A DNA stretch of 8,359 nt from Bacteroidales bacterium (lineage in GTDB: Bacteria > Bacteroidota > Bacteroidia > Bacteroidales > UBA932), in contig JAEEQI010000105.1 of assembly GCA_016285215.1 (NCBI GenBank), positions 1-8,359 of the forward strand, in the 5' to 3' direction. Below the pieces are notes generated by a model. That model ran no database searches and was not told the origin of the DNA. It saw nothing but the letters and a program-made list of their open reading frames with translations. Below, one piece after another: positions 1 through 6,214 of the stretch. A program made the translations under genes and the position numbers. Every line of letters starts with the position of its first letter. Position 1 is the first letter of the stretch.

Positions 1-1746
1 TTTGACACGGACACCCGTGACAAGGACGGCAATGTCAACCCCACCAACGAGGGTTTCACCAACAACAACGGTAACAACAACAACTGGAGCACCAACGGCT
101 TTATGCTGCTGCGCCAGCGTCTGGGCATTCCGGGCCGAACAATTTCCATAAACGCCACCTGGCGTCTGTCCAACAACAAGATGGACGGTTACAACCAGTC
201 CCTGACCGATGCCAATTTTGACGAATCCGGCATTCCTCAGACCACCACCATCATCAACCAGCGCGTGGACCAGAGCAGCAAGCAGCGCAACGTGGGTGCC
301 CGTCTGGTATACACCGAGCCCCTGGGCGGCAACTTCTACCTGGAAGGCAGCTACAACATCAACTACTCCCAGTCCGAGACCGAGAAGATTGTTTACAACA
401 GCGGTGTCTTTGATTGGAGCACCACTTCCTTCGAAATGGGTATGAATGCCCTCCCGTACAACCCCAGCGGAGAAACCAAGGACGAGACCAACTCCAACAA
501 CGTGGTCAACCGCAACCTCAACCAGAATATCGGTGTGGCCGTTATGTACCAGGAAGAATCCATCCGCGCCCAGCTGGGTGCTTCGGCCCTTCCTACCAAT
601 ACTTATAACTACACCAACGGCAAGGAGTACAAGGACAACCGCTGGAACTTCTCGCCCCGCGCTATGCTGTTCTACGATTTCAACGACAACTCCAACGTCC
701 GTTTCTTCTACAATGGCCGCAGCGCACAGCCTTCTACCAGCCAGCTCAACCCGGTAATGGATAACTCCAACCCGCTGAGCCTGCGTCTGGGTAACCCTTA
801 CCTGACTCCTTACTTCAGCCACAACTTCCGCAACGAGTGGGAGATTTCCAATAAGGAGACCTTCTTCACCCTGCGCGTGAACCTGCGGGGCGGTCTTACC
901 CAGAACCCCATCACCAACGCCAACTGGTACGACAACAACGGCCGCCAGTATTCCTTCCCGGTGAACGGTCACAATACTTACAATGCCGGCGCCCGCATTT
1001 CCCTGAACGCTCCCATTGCCAAGTCCAATTTCTCCATCTCCAATATGGCCAACGTGAACTACTCCAAGAGCGGCAGCTTCGTGGGTAAGACCGGCCTGGA
1101 TATGAGCGACTATCTCTCCGACGAGAGCTTCGACTACGAGAAATTCCACAAAGACTACTTTGAGGGAGACGGCAAGCTCTGGGAACAGAACTTCATTGAC
1201 AACAGCACCCGCAACCTCAGCGTAATGGAACGCTTCGGCCTTACCTACCGCTCCGACTATCTGGAAATCCAGGCCAACATTATGACCCGTATGAGCAAGC
1301 CCTGGTACACCGTGCAGGAGCAGGTGGCAGCCACCTGGAACAACTCCCTGCGTGGTTCCATCAAGTGGACCATCGGTGAGAGCGGCGTAGAGATTAGCAC
1401 CGATGCCAACTACCGCTGGTACAACGGTTACACCACCGCCCAGGAGCCTCAGCTGGTGTGGAATGCCAAACTCGCCATTCCCCTGTTCCAGCGCCAGGCC
1501 ACCCTGTCGCTCAACGCTTACGACATCCTGGACCAGGCCAAGAACCTGCAGGTGTCCATCACCGACAACTACTACCAGGAGACCCGCAACAACACCTTGG
1601 GCCGTTACGTGATGCTTTCCTTCACCTGGCGCTTCGGTAACTTCGGCGGCCAGCGTGGCGGTCGTCGTATGGGTCCCGGTATGGGTGGTCCCGGAGGATT
1701 CCGCCCGCCTATGGGTGGCGGTTTTGGCGGAGGACGTCGCTTCTAA
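1..1746 (+). CDS. TonB-receptor-like outer membrane beta-barrel protein (C-terminal part, 5' end outside window)
   Basis: The frame is open from base 1, so the gene starts upstream; about 581 residues are visible and the first in-window Met (103) is not a credible start. The protein is a succession of amphipathic beta-strands rich in Asn, Tyr, Phe and Ser, alternating with Asn/Gly/Asp-rich loops, as expected for an outer-membrane barrel. The end (WNAKLAIPLFQRQATLSLNA, then YDILDQ, then RYVMLSFTWRFG) fits the last strands of the Bacteroidetes outer-membrane beta-barrel family related to TonB-dependent receptors (OMP_b-brl_3 type). No plug domain is visible, so it would have to lie upstream. 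After the last strand comes a Gly/Arg/Met/Pro-rich tail of about 36 residues ending RRF. The substrate cannot be inferred. The family call is from remembered sequence character, not a search. It is followed directly by a terminator and converges on the sirtuin gene. Confidence 0.85.
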   Translation, partial: FDTDTRDKDGNVNPTNEGFTNNNGNNNNWSTNGFMLLRQRLGIPGRTISINATWRLSNNKMDGYNQSLTDANFDESGIPQTTTIINQRVDQSSKQRNVGARLVYTEPLGGNFYLEGSYNINYSQSETEKIVYNSGVFDWSTTSFEMGMNALPYNPSGETKDETNSNNVVNRNLNQNIGVAVMYQEESIRAQLGASALPTNTYNYTNGKEYKDNRWNFSPRAMLFYDFNDNSNVRFFYNGRSAQPSTSQLNPVMDNSNPLSLRLGNPYLTPYFSHNFRNEWEISNKETFFTLRVNLRGGLTQNPITNANWYDNNGRQYSFPVNGHNTYNAGARISLNAPIAKSNFSISNMANVNYSKSGSFVGKTGLDMSDYLSDESFDYEKFHKDYFEGDGKLWEQNFIDNSTRNLSVMERFGLTYRSDYLEIQANIMTRMSKPWYTVQEQVAATWNNSLRGSIKWTIGESGVEISTDANYRWYNGYTTAQEPQLVWNAKLAIPLFQRQATLSLNAYDILDQAKNLQVSITDNYYQETRNNTLGRYVMLSFTWRFGNFGGQRGGRRMGPGMGGPGGFRPPMGGGFGGGRRF

Positions 1747-1781
1747 AAAAAAAGTCTCGGAACTATTCCGAGACTTTTTTT
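1747..1781. terminator. Bidirectional rho-independent terminator shared by convergent genes
   Basis: A perfect 10-bp stem (AGTCTCGGAA at 1753-1762, TTCCGAGACT at 1766-1775) encloses a 3-base loop CTA. A run of A lies to its left (1745-1753) and a run of 7 T to its right (1775-1781), so it has a U-tract on either strand. It begins at the stop codon of the outer-membrane protein gene. On the minus strand the loop is the TAG stop of the sirtuin gene and one stem arm is its last codons. Confidence 0.93.
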
Positions 1782-2467
1782 ATGAATTCCTGCATACCCT
1801 TGGTGGCCACATCCTGGATGAAGGTGACCCGAGGGTCGGCCAGCGGGACGGGCTTGGGATCTATCACGTAGATAGGGCATCCGTTGGGGGCATAGCGATA
1901 GAGGCCGGCGGCAGGATATACCTGCAGCGAGGAGCCCACGATGAGAAGGATATCGGCCTTTTCTACCAGGTTGATGGCTTTCTCAATATTGGGCACGGCT
2001 TCTCCAAAGAAGACAATGTGCGGACGCAGCTGGCTGCCGTTGGGGGCCAGGTCTCCCAGGACAACGGGCCGATACTGGACGTCTATGACCTCGGCCTCGG
2101 AGGCTGTGCGGTCGTAGATTCCGTTTTCGGGGCGGACCTTGGTGAGTTCTCCGTGCAGATGCAGTACCCGGGTGGAACCGGCCCGCTCGTGCAGGTTGTC
2201 CACGTTCTGGGTAATCACATCTACGTTATAGTCTTTCTCCAGGGCGGCAATGGCCTCGTGCGCGGCGTTGGGCTTGGCGTCCTTGAGCTGGGCGCGGCGC
2301 TGGTTGTAGAAATCCAGCACCAGCTGCCGGTTGCGGTACCAGCCTTCGATGGAAGCCACGTCGTTGACGTCGTACTTCTCCCACAGGCCTCCCGTATCGC
2401 GGAAGGTGGCAAAGCCGCTCTCGGCCGAAACCCCGGCTCCAGTCAAAACTACTATGTGCTTCTTCAT
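1763..2467 (-). CDS. cobB: Sir2-family NAD-dependent protein deacylase, class III-like, lacking zinc cysteines
   Basis: Predicted cytoplasmic enzyme that removes acyl groups from lysine using NAD+, giving nicotinamide and O-acyl-ADP-ribose (family knowledge). Visible motifs are the NAD-binding GAGVSAESGFATFRD (residues 10-24), QNVDN (87-91), HLHGEL with presumed catalytic His105, GSS (178-180) and VYPAA (183-187). Y54-x-x-R57 (FYNQRR) matches the YxxR signature of class III sirtuins, which in that class recognises succinyl- or malonyl-lysine. The four zinc-binding cysteines expected between the catalytic His and about residue 150 are absent; the only Cys is at 197. Length (234 aa) is normal for a bacterial CobB. 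The start ATG overlaps the ATPase stop (ATGA, 2467-2464), and a weak GAAAGAAG precedes it, suggesting translational coupling. It is the last gene of the operon and its stop codon sits in the terminator loop. The family is clear; acyl preference is inferred. Confidence 0.93.
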   Translation of the reverse strand: MKKHIVVLTGAGVSAESGFATFRDTGGLWEKYDVNDVASIEGWYRNRQLVLDFYNQRRAQLKDAKPNAAHEAIAALEKDYNVDVITQNVDNLHERAGSTRVLHLHGELTKVRPENGIYDRTASEAEVIDVQYRPVVLGDLAPNGSQLRPHIVFFGEAVPNIEKAINLVEKADILLIVGSSLQVYPAAGLYRYAPNGCPIYVIDPKPVPLADPRVTFIQDVATKGMQEFIKKVSE

Positions 2468-3618
2468 ACTTCTTTCAGTTCAAAGAAATACTTCTTGACC
2501 CAGTACTCAAAGAGCGGATCGATGATCTGGGGGTTGTCGTTCTCGTCAAACTGGAGGACTTCCTTCTTCATAAGGGCATCCTTGACGCGCTTCACGTTGG
2601 CCGAAGAGTTGAGTCCGTACTTGCGGATGACATCGGCCGCGCTGAAGCGGACCACGCCGTCCACGGTGGCGCGCAGGAAGTTCACCTGATGGGTGGTAAG
2701 GTCTTCCATAATGGCGTTGAAACGGGGCTCGTGAATGCAGACCATAGTGGCCAGGGCCTCAACCAGCGCCTGCTCCACAATGTAACCCTTACTCATAGCA
2801 TCGCAGATGGCCACAAAGTGGTTGATGTACCAGAGATGGCCCCGGAACAGGCGGCAGGCGCCCTGCAGGAGCTCTTTCTCCACCACTTTACCGGCCGAAG
2901 TAAAGCCCTTGTGCACGTGGTCGGCCATTTCCCGCTCATCCACCGGGGAGAGGCGTACCCGCTCCAGCAGACGGTGGAAGAGCATACTGCTCTGGAAGAT
3001 TCCCTTCATAGCATTGACGCCGGAGCCGCAGATGACCCAGGAGAAGAGTTTGTTGTCCTGGAGTTCGCGCATACAGGCGTCCAGCGGACGAAGAATCACG
3101 TCAGGGTCGTCCAGATTAAGGATGCTCTGGAACTCGTCCACAATGAGGATGAGGCGCGCTCCCCTATCCTGTGCCAGGATATAGGGGAAGCGGATCATAG
3201 CGCGTACGTCGGACTCGTCCAGGTCCCAGTTCAGGGAGAGAATCTGGTTTTCGCCCGTATAGGCGTTGGGGTCAAAGACAAAGTGGCTGCCTCCCAGGAA
3301 CTTCTCCGTAAGGGCAGCATATTCTTCGGGAGAAGAGGCTACCATCCGGAGTACGGTATTACCCAGGCGAAGCAGGAAGGCTTCGGGGGTACGGATGTTC
3401 AGGGTAGAGAACTGACCCACCGTAAACACCTTGCCGGATATTCGCATCGAGAACAGCGCCTGCTGCACCAGCGAGGTCTTGCCGGTCTTGGGTGGCTCGG
3501 ACAGCAGTACGTTCTCCCCCTGGCCCAGAAGGTTGCTCATAAGGGTGACATCGGCCCTTCTTCCTACGAAGTTCTTGCCGGTGACGTACTGCGAATAAGG
3601 AAAAGCGGTATCTATCAT
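2464..3618 (-). CDS. AAA-type ATPase of the archaeal-ATPase-like group with C-terminal winged helix
   Basis: A 384-residue P-loop ATPase. The N-terminus carries the phrase FVGR (17-20), usual shortly before the P-loop in this group. Walker A is EPPKTGKTS (41-49), with K47/T48 as phosphate binders and Glu where the first Gly is usual. Walker B is LILIVDEF with D161 and E162. A sensor-like segment ICGSG (196-200) follows, then a helical lid. Residues about 309-370 (HQVNFLRAT to IDPLFEYW) resemble the winged helix and closing 'DPLFEYW' phrase of ATPase_2/archaeal-ATPase-type proteins, often proposed as regulators or STAND-like switches. No signal peptide or membrane segment is seen, so it is probably cytoplasmic. 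Both ends overlap neighbours by ATGA: its start with the stop of the EF-hand protein gene and its stop with the sirtuin start. Its client is unknown; coupling suggests that it acts with the membrane protein and the deacylase. Confidence 0.85.
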   Translation of the reverse strand: MIDTAFPYSQYVTGKNFVGRRADVTLMSNLLGQGENVLLSEPPKTGKTSLVQQALFSMRISGKVFTVGQFSTLNIRTPEAFLLRLGNTVLRMVASSPEEYAALTEKFLGGSHFVFDPNAYTGENQILSLNWDLDESDVRAMIRFPYILAQDRGARLILIVDEFQSILNLDDPDVILRPLDACMRELQDNKLFSWVICGSGVNAMKGIFQSSMLFHRLLERVRLSPVDEREMADHVHKGFTSAGKVVEKELLQGACRLFRGHLWYINHFVAICDAMSKGYIVEQALVEALATMVCIHEPRFNAIMEDLTTHQVNFLRATVDGVVRFSAADVIRKYGLNSSANVKRVKDALMKKEVLQFDENDNPQIIDPLFEYWVKKYFFELKEV

Positions 3619-5828
3619 TCCTCTGCGGTTTCAGGGGTTTCAACTACGGGCTCGGCAGCGGGGGACTCTTCCACCTGCTCCTGAGCAGCTTCAGGCTGAG
3701 CTTCGGCCTTCTTGAAGCACTTGCCGCTGGAGATGCACCAGTATACGCAACCGGCCACCGCGAGGCAAATGACAATGCCGCAGAACCATCTCCAGAAGCG
3801 CTGCTTGCGGGCGGCGGGATCCACAGCGGTGAGCTTGGGGAACCTGGCCAGCGAGGTGAGCGTCTTGCCGAATCTTACATTCACCAGGGACTTGGCGTTG
3901 ATGGCCCAGCCGTTGGCGTTGAGAACAGGGCCCAGGTCACGCTTGCGGAGTTTTCTCCAGGCAATGAACATAGACGGGCCGGAAATGAGCAGCAGGATGC
4001 CCACAATCACCAGCAGGAGCTGCCAGAACTTGAGGGCGGCAGCGCCGGAAATGACGGCTACCAGGAACTCTCCAATGAAGCCGATGGCCATACCGATGGC
4101 GGCAAAGATACCGGCAAACTTGGCAATGTCAAAGCTGGAAGTGGCAGCCTTGGCGGCCTCGGCTCCGTCTCCTTCCAGTTTGGCGGAGGTTGCTGCATCG
4201 GCCTTTTCGGTGAGGTCGGAGAGGGACTTCTCGTTCTTCTCCGCTGCGCTCTTGTCAATCTTGTCGTTGATCATACGGGCCACCTTCTTATACGGCGACC
4301 AGAAGGCCTGGCGCACGGAGATGGGGTTGTCCACAATGGCTATGACCTTGGCGGTGTAGTCGTTGCCTTCGCGGTCGTAGAACACGGCGTTCTTGCCCTC
4401 GCGGAGGCCGTCCACGTCACCGTCCGTGAGCACGGCGGCAATGTGGAAGCTCTTGCCCAGTTTCTCGCTGGTGCAGGTGCAGTACAGGATGTACATACCG
4501 CTGAGCGAGGAAATTTCCGGGGAAGGTCCGTCTACCTTTATACAGAGGTCGGTGCTGCGCTGGTCAATGAACAGGCGGCCGGCCTGGAACATAGCCTTCT
4601 TGTCTTTGTCGTAGAAATCGGCCAGTACCACGTAGTTATTGAGGAAGCGGAAGAAGTACTTCTGCAGGCGCAGGACCTTGTCCACTTCTTCTATGGAGAG
4701 GGCGTTGGCTTCTTCGGCCTTGTCCTTCTCTATGAGTTCCAACAGGGCGGCTTTCCTGTCTTCCTTGAGGATGGTCTTGACGGCGTCCAGACCCAGGGCC
4801 TCCACGGCCTCGCCCTTCTTCTCTGCCAGCCAGGCAATGTAGGGGGCAAACTGGGAGCAGATGCCGGCCCAGTCGGCCTCGGTGATGCGGCCCTTCTTCC
4901 AGCCGGTGAGTTCCACCATAGCGGCCACGGCGGCCTGCCAGGCGGGGTTCACGGCCTTGATATCCAGAACGCCCTCGGCGGTGGGCTTGGCCAGCGGCTG
5001 CCGGGCAATTTCCTCGGAAGCGGCGGCCAGGGAGCCCTCGATGGCGGCAATCTTGTCCACGTTCACGTCTACGGCCGAAGCAGTGGCTCCGTCAAAGCCA
5101 ATGAGCTTGCAGCGCATAAAGTAGTCGGCCATCTTGTCTTCCAGGCCCTTGACGGCGGCATAGGCGTCGGCGGTCTTGTCTCCGAAAGGGAAGACCTCCT
5201 TGGTGGCGTCTTTCTGCCACTGGGCATAGTCTGCGCAGGCGGCGTAGAAGGCGTCAATATGCTCGGCGGTGATGCCGGGAACGCCGCTGCGGTCCATAGC
5301 CGAAGCAATGCCGGCAATGGTCTCGATGAGCTTGGCAGTGGCTTCATCTCCAGCGCTGGCGGGAGTAATGATGCCATCTCCGTTGAACTGCGTATCGGCA
5401 AAGATGCGAACGTTGTCGGAAGTATCTTCCAGGCAGATGGAGTCCTTCTTGAGACCCAGATTGTTCAGGATTTGACGGGCCGAAGACTGCAGGCGGGCAC
5501 CTACGGGATCCTCGGTGTTGAAGTCCTCCAGCTGAAGGGTATCGCTCTCCTTGAGGAGGATGTCGGCGTCTTTGAGGATGCCGGTGAGCCAGTTGGCGGT
5601 GGCAATAACCTCGTCTACACGGATCTTGCCATCTCCGTCTACATCAATATATCCCAGGGCGGCAGGGTCAAATTCCAGGTTCTTGACGGGGCAGCTCAGG
5701 ACCGTCCACATCTTGCGGTCCAGTTCTCCCAGATGACGGATGTCTTCACCGCTCTGAATCTTGACACGGACCGTTCCTCCTACCGGGGCGAAGGTCCAGG
5801 GATAAGTGCTTTTTGCAGGCTTTTTCAT
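3615..5828 (-). CDS. EF-hand-containing membrane protein of unknown function
   Basis: I do not recognise a named family. The 737-residue product has no signal peptide. Residues 62-73 form a canonical EF-hand loop (D62, D64, D66, G67, I69, E73; DVDGDGKIRVDE), and 147-158 is a degenerate second one around NGDGII. A long, Ala/Glu/Lys-rich helical region follows (about 160-400), then a mixed segment (about 405-510) that looks globular. Charged coiled-coil-like sequence (about 515-560) precedes two hydrophobic segments at about 571-593 and 601-624. A third lies at about 681-700, and the acidic Pro/Glu/Ala-rich tail runs from 709. It is therefore probably an inner-membrane protein with a large soluble N-terminal part; topology is inferred. 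It is the first gene after the leftward promoter. The ATG at 5828 has only an AT-rich leader without clear Shine-Dalgarno, which is usual in Bacteroidetes. Its stop overlaps the ATPase start. A calcium-sensing role is possible but unproved. Confidence 0.82.
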   Translation of the reverse strand: MKKPAKSTYPWTFAPVGGTVRVKIQSGEDIRHLGELDRKMWTVLSCPVKNLEFDPAALGYIDVDGDGKIRVDEVIATANWLTGILKDADILLKESDTLQLEDFNTEDPVGARLQSSARQILNNLGLKKDSICLEDTSDNVRIFADTQFNGDGIITPASAGDEATAKLIETIAGIASAMDRSGVPGITAEHIDAFYAACADYAQWQKDATKEVFPFGDKTADAYAAVKGLEDKMADYFMRCKLIGFDGATASAVDVNVDKIAAIEGSLAAASEEIARQPLAKPTAEGVLDIKAVNPAWQAAVAAMVELTGWKKGRITEADWAGICSQFAPYIAWLAEKKGEAVEALGLDAVKTILKEDRKAALLELIEKDKAEEANALSIEEVDKVLRLQKYFFRFLNNYVVLADFYDKDKKAMFQAGRLFIDQRSTDLCIKVDGPSPEISSLSGMYILYCTCTSEKLGKSFHIAAVLTDGDVDGLREGKNAVFYDREGNDYTAKVIAIVDNPISVRQAFWSPYKKVARMINDKIDKSAAEKNEKSLSDLTEKADAATSAKLEGDGAEAAKAATSSFDIAKFAGIFAAIGMAIGFIGEFLVAVISGAAALKFWQLLLVIVGILLLISGPSMFIAWRKLRKRDLGPVLNANGWAINAKSLVNVRFGKTLTSLARFPKLTAVDPAARKQRFWRWFCGIVICLAVAGCVYWCISSGKCFKKAEAQPEAAQEQVEESPAAEPVVETPETAEE

Positions 5829-5852
5829 ATGGCTTTTAGTTTAGTTATCAGC

Positions 5853-5871
5853 GTAATAACAATTGTGTTAC
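5853..5871. repeat. Short inverted repeat with ACAATTGT core in leader/promoter of the leftward operon
   Basis: GTAA (5853-5856) and TTAC (5868-5871) are inverted arms around an 8-base palindrome, ACAATTGT (5859-5866), which is off-centre by one base. It lies just downstream of the leftward -7 element, near the expected transcription start. It could be an operator, but the region is AT-rich and the repeat is short, so chance is a real alternative. Confidence 0.25.
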
Positions 5872-5873
5872 CA

Positions 5874-5906
5874 CAAATATAATAAAATATTTTGTCCGTT
5901 GTCAAA
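5874..5906 (-). promoter_or_regulatory. Bacteroidetes-type promoter for the EF-hand/ATPase/sirtuin operon
   Basis: On the minus strand TTTG (5906-5903) and TATATTTG (5881-5874) match the -33 TTTG and -7 TAnnTTTG elements with a 21-base spacer. Transcription would begin near 5867-5869, leaving a leader of about 40 bases before the ATG at 5828. The match to the -7 consensus is exact; spacing is at the long end of what I know for Bacteroides. Confidence 0.65.
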
Positions 5907-5921
5907 TTTTTTCTAACTTTG
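5891..5921 (+). promoter_or_regulatory. Bacteroidetes-type promoter for rpsU
   Basis: TTTG (5891-5894) and TAACTTTG (5914-5921) match the -33 and -7 consensus with a 19-base spacer. Transcription would begin near 5928, giving a leader of about 30 bases that contains the strong ribosome-binding site. This promoter interleaves with the leftward one, so both -33 elements lie inside the same 16 bases. Confidence 0.75.
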
Positions 5922-5940
5922 CACCCCATTTGAAAACAAA

Positions 5941-5948
5941 AGGAGGTG
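5941..5948 (+). promoter_or_regulatory. Strong Shine-Dalgarno sequence of rpsU
   Basis: AGGAGGTG is a full complement of the anti-Shine-Dalgarno end of 16S rRNA, placed 8 bases before the ATG at 5957. It fixes the rpsU start and rejects an in-frame TTG at 5930. Such a strong site is exceptional in Bacteroidetes, where most messages lack one; rpsU is the known exception. Confidence 0.92.
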
Positions 5949-5956
5949 TAAAAAGC

Positions 5957-6151
5957 ATGATCATCGTTCCCATCAAAGAAGGCGAAAACATCGAGAGAGC
6001 CCTGAAAAAGTTCAAGCGCAAGTTCGAAAAGACCGGCGCCGTTCGCGAGATGCGCGCCCGCAAAAACTTCGAAAAGCCTTCCGTGAAGAAGCGCATGGCG
6101 CTCCAGAAGGCTATCTATGTTCAGCAGCTTCGTCTTCAGGAGGAGCAGTAA
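5957..6151 (+). CDS. rpsU: 30S ribosomal protein bS21
   Basis: A 64-residue, highly basic protein that begins MIIVPIKEGENIERALKKFK and continues with K/R-rich helices ending near residue 60, the classic bS21 pattern at normal family length. It binds the small ribosomal subunit close to the 3' end of 16S rRNA. In Bacteroidetes, work on Flavobacterium johnsoniae (recalled, not checked here) showed that bS21 with bS18 and bS6 sequesters the anti-Shine-Dalgarno sequence, with a Tyr near position 54 involved; this protein has Tyr54. The gene is monocistronic, with its own promoter and a terminator 24 bases after the stop. The very strong Shine-Dalgarno site fits autogenous control, in which ribosomes lacking bS21 translate this message best. 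The start was chosen from that site and the conserved N-terminus. Confidence 0.96.
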   Translation: MIIVPIKEGENIERALKKFKRKFEKTGAVREMRARKNFEKPSVKKRMALQKAIYVQQLRLQEEQ

Positions 6152-6175
6152 GCCTTTTACACACCTTATTATTAT

Positions 6176-6210
6176 AAAAAACCGGACCTCGAAAGAGATC
6201 CGGTTTTTTT
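6176..6210. terminator. Bidirectional rho-independent terminator between rpsU and the M64 lipoprotein gene
   Basis: The stem ACCGGACCTC (6181-6190) pairs with GAGATCCGGT (6195-6204) with one C/A mismatch and a GAAA tetraloop. Six A (6176-6181) lie to the left and seven T (6204-6210) to the right, so it can stop rpsU transcripts and also transcripts of the convergent gene ending at 6215. Confidence 0.92.
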
Positions 6211-6214
6211 GTTA

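Noticed and set aside
103..1746. Complete gene starting at the ATG at 103
   Set aside because: The frame is open back to base 1 with the same Asn-rich barrel-loop composition, and no ribosome-binding or signal sequence precedes 103.
1763..2467. Sirtuin as a Thoeris- or DSR-type antiviral NADase
   Set aside because: It is short, single-domain and has the CobB YxxR motif and catalytic His, with no fused SLOG, TIR or helical effector domain; a deacylase is the better reading.
1655..3684. Long + strand open frames opposite the sirtuin and ATPase genes
   Set aside because: They have the same codon-aligned antisense register and cause as above. The minus-strand frames carry unmistakable Sir2 and Walker motifs.
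4443..5882. A long open frame (479 codons) on the + strand opposite the EF-hand protein gene
   Set aside because: It is in codon-aligned antisense register; it stays open because the real gene avoids TTA, CTA and TCA. Its Gly/Val-rich translation looks like an antisense shadow, and it has no promoter or domain.
5922..5948. Possible hairpin hiding the rpsU Shine-Dalgarno site (CACC with GGTG)
   Set aside because: Only four pairs, and CACC at 5922-5925 probably lies upstream of the transcription start.
5930..5956. N-terminal extension of rpsU from a TTG at 5930
   Set aside because: It would start almost at the predicted transcription start and run through the Shine-Dalgarno sequence; bS21 proteins begin at MIIVPIKEGE.
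6137..6145. Second Shine-Dalgarno-like CAGGAGGAG at the end of rpsU
   Set aside because: It encodes the conserved-looking Gln-Glu-Glu end, and no start codon or reading frame follows before the terminator.
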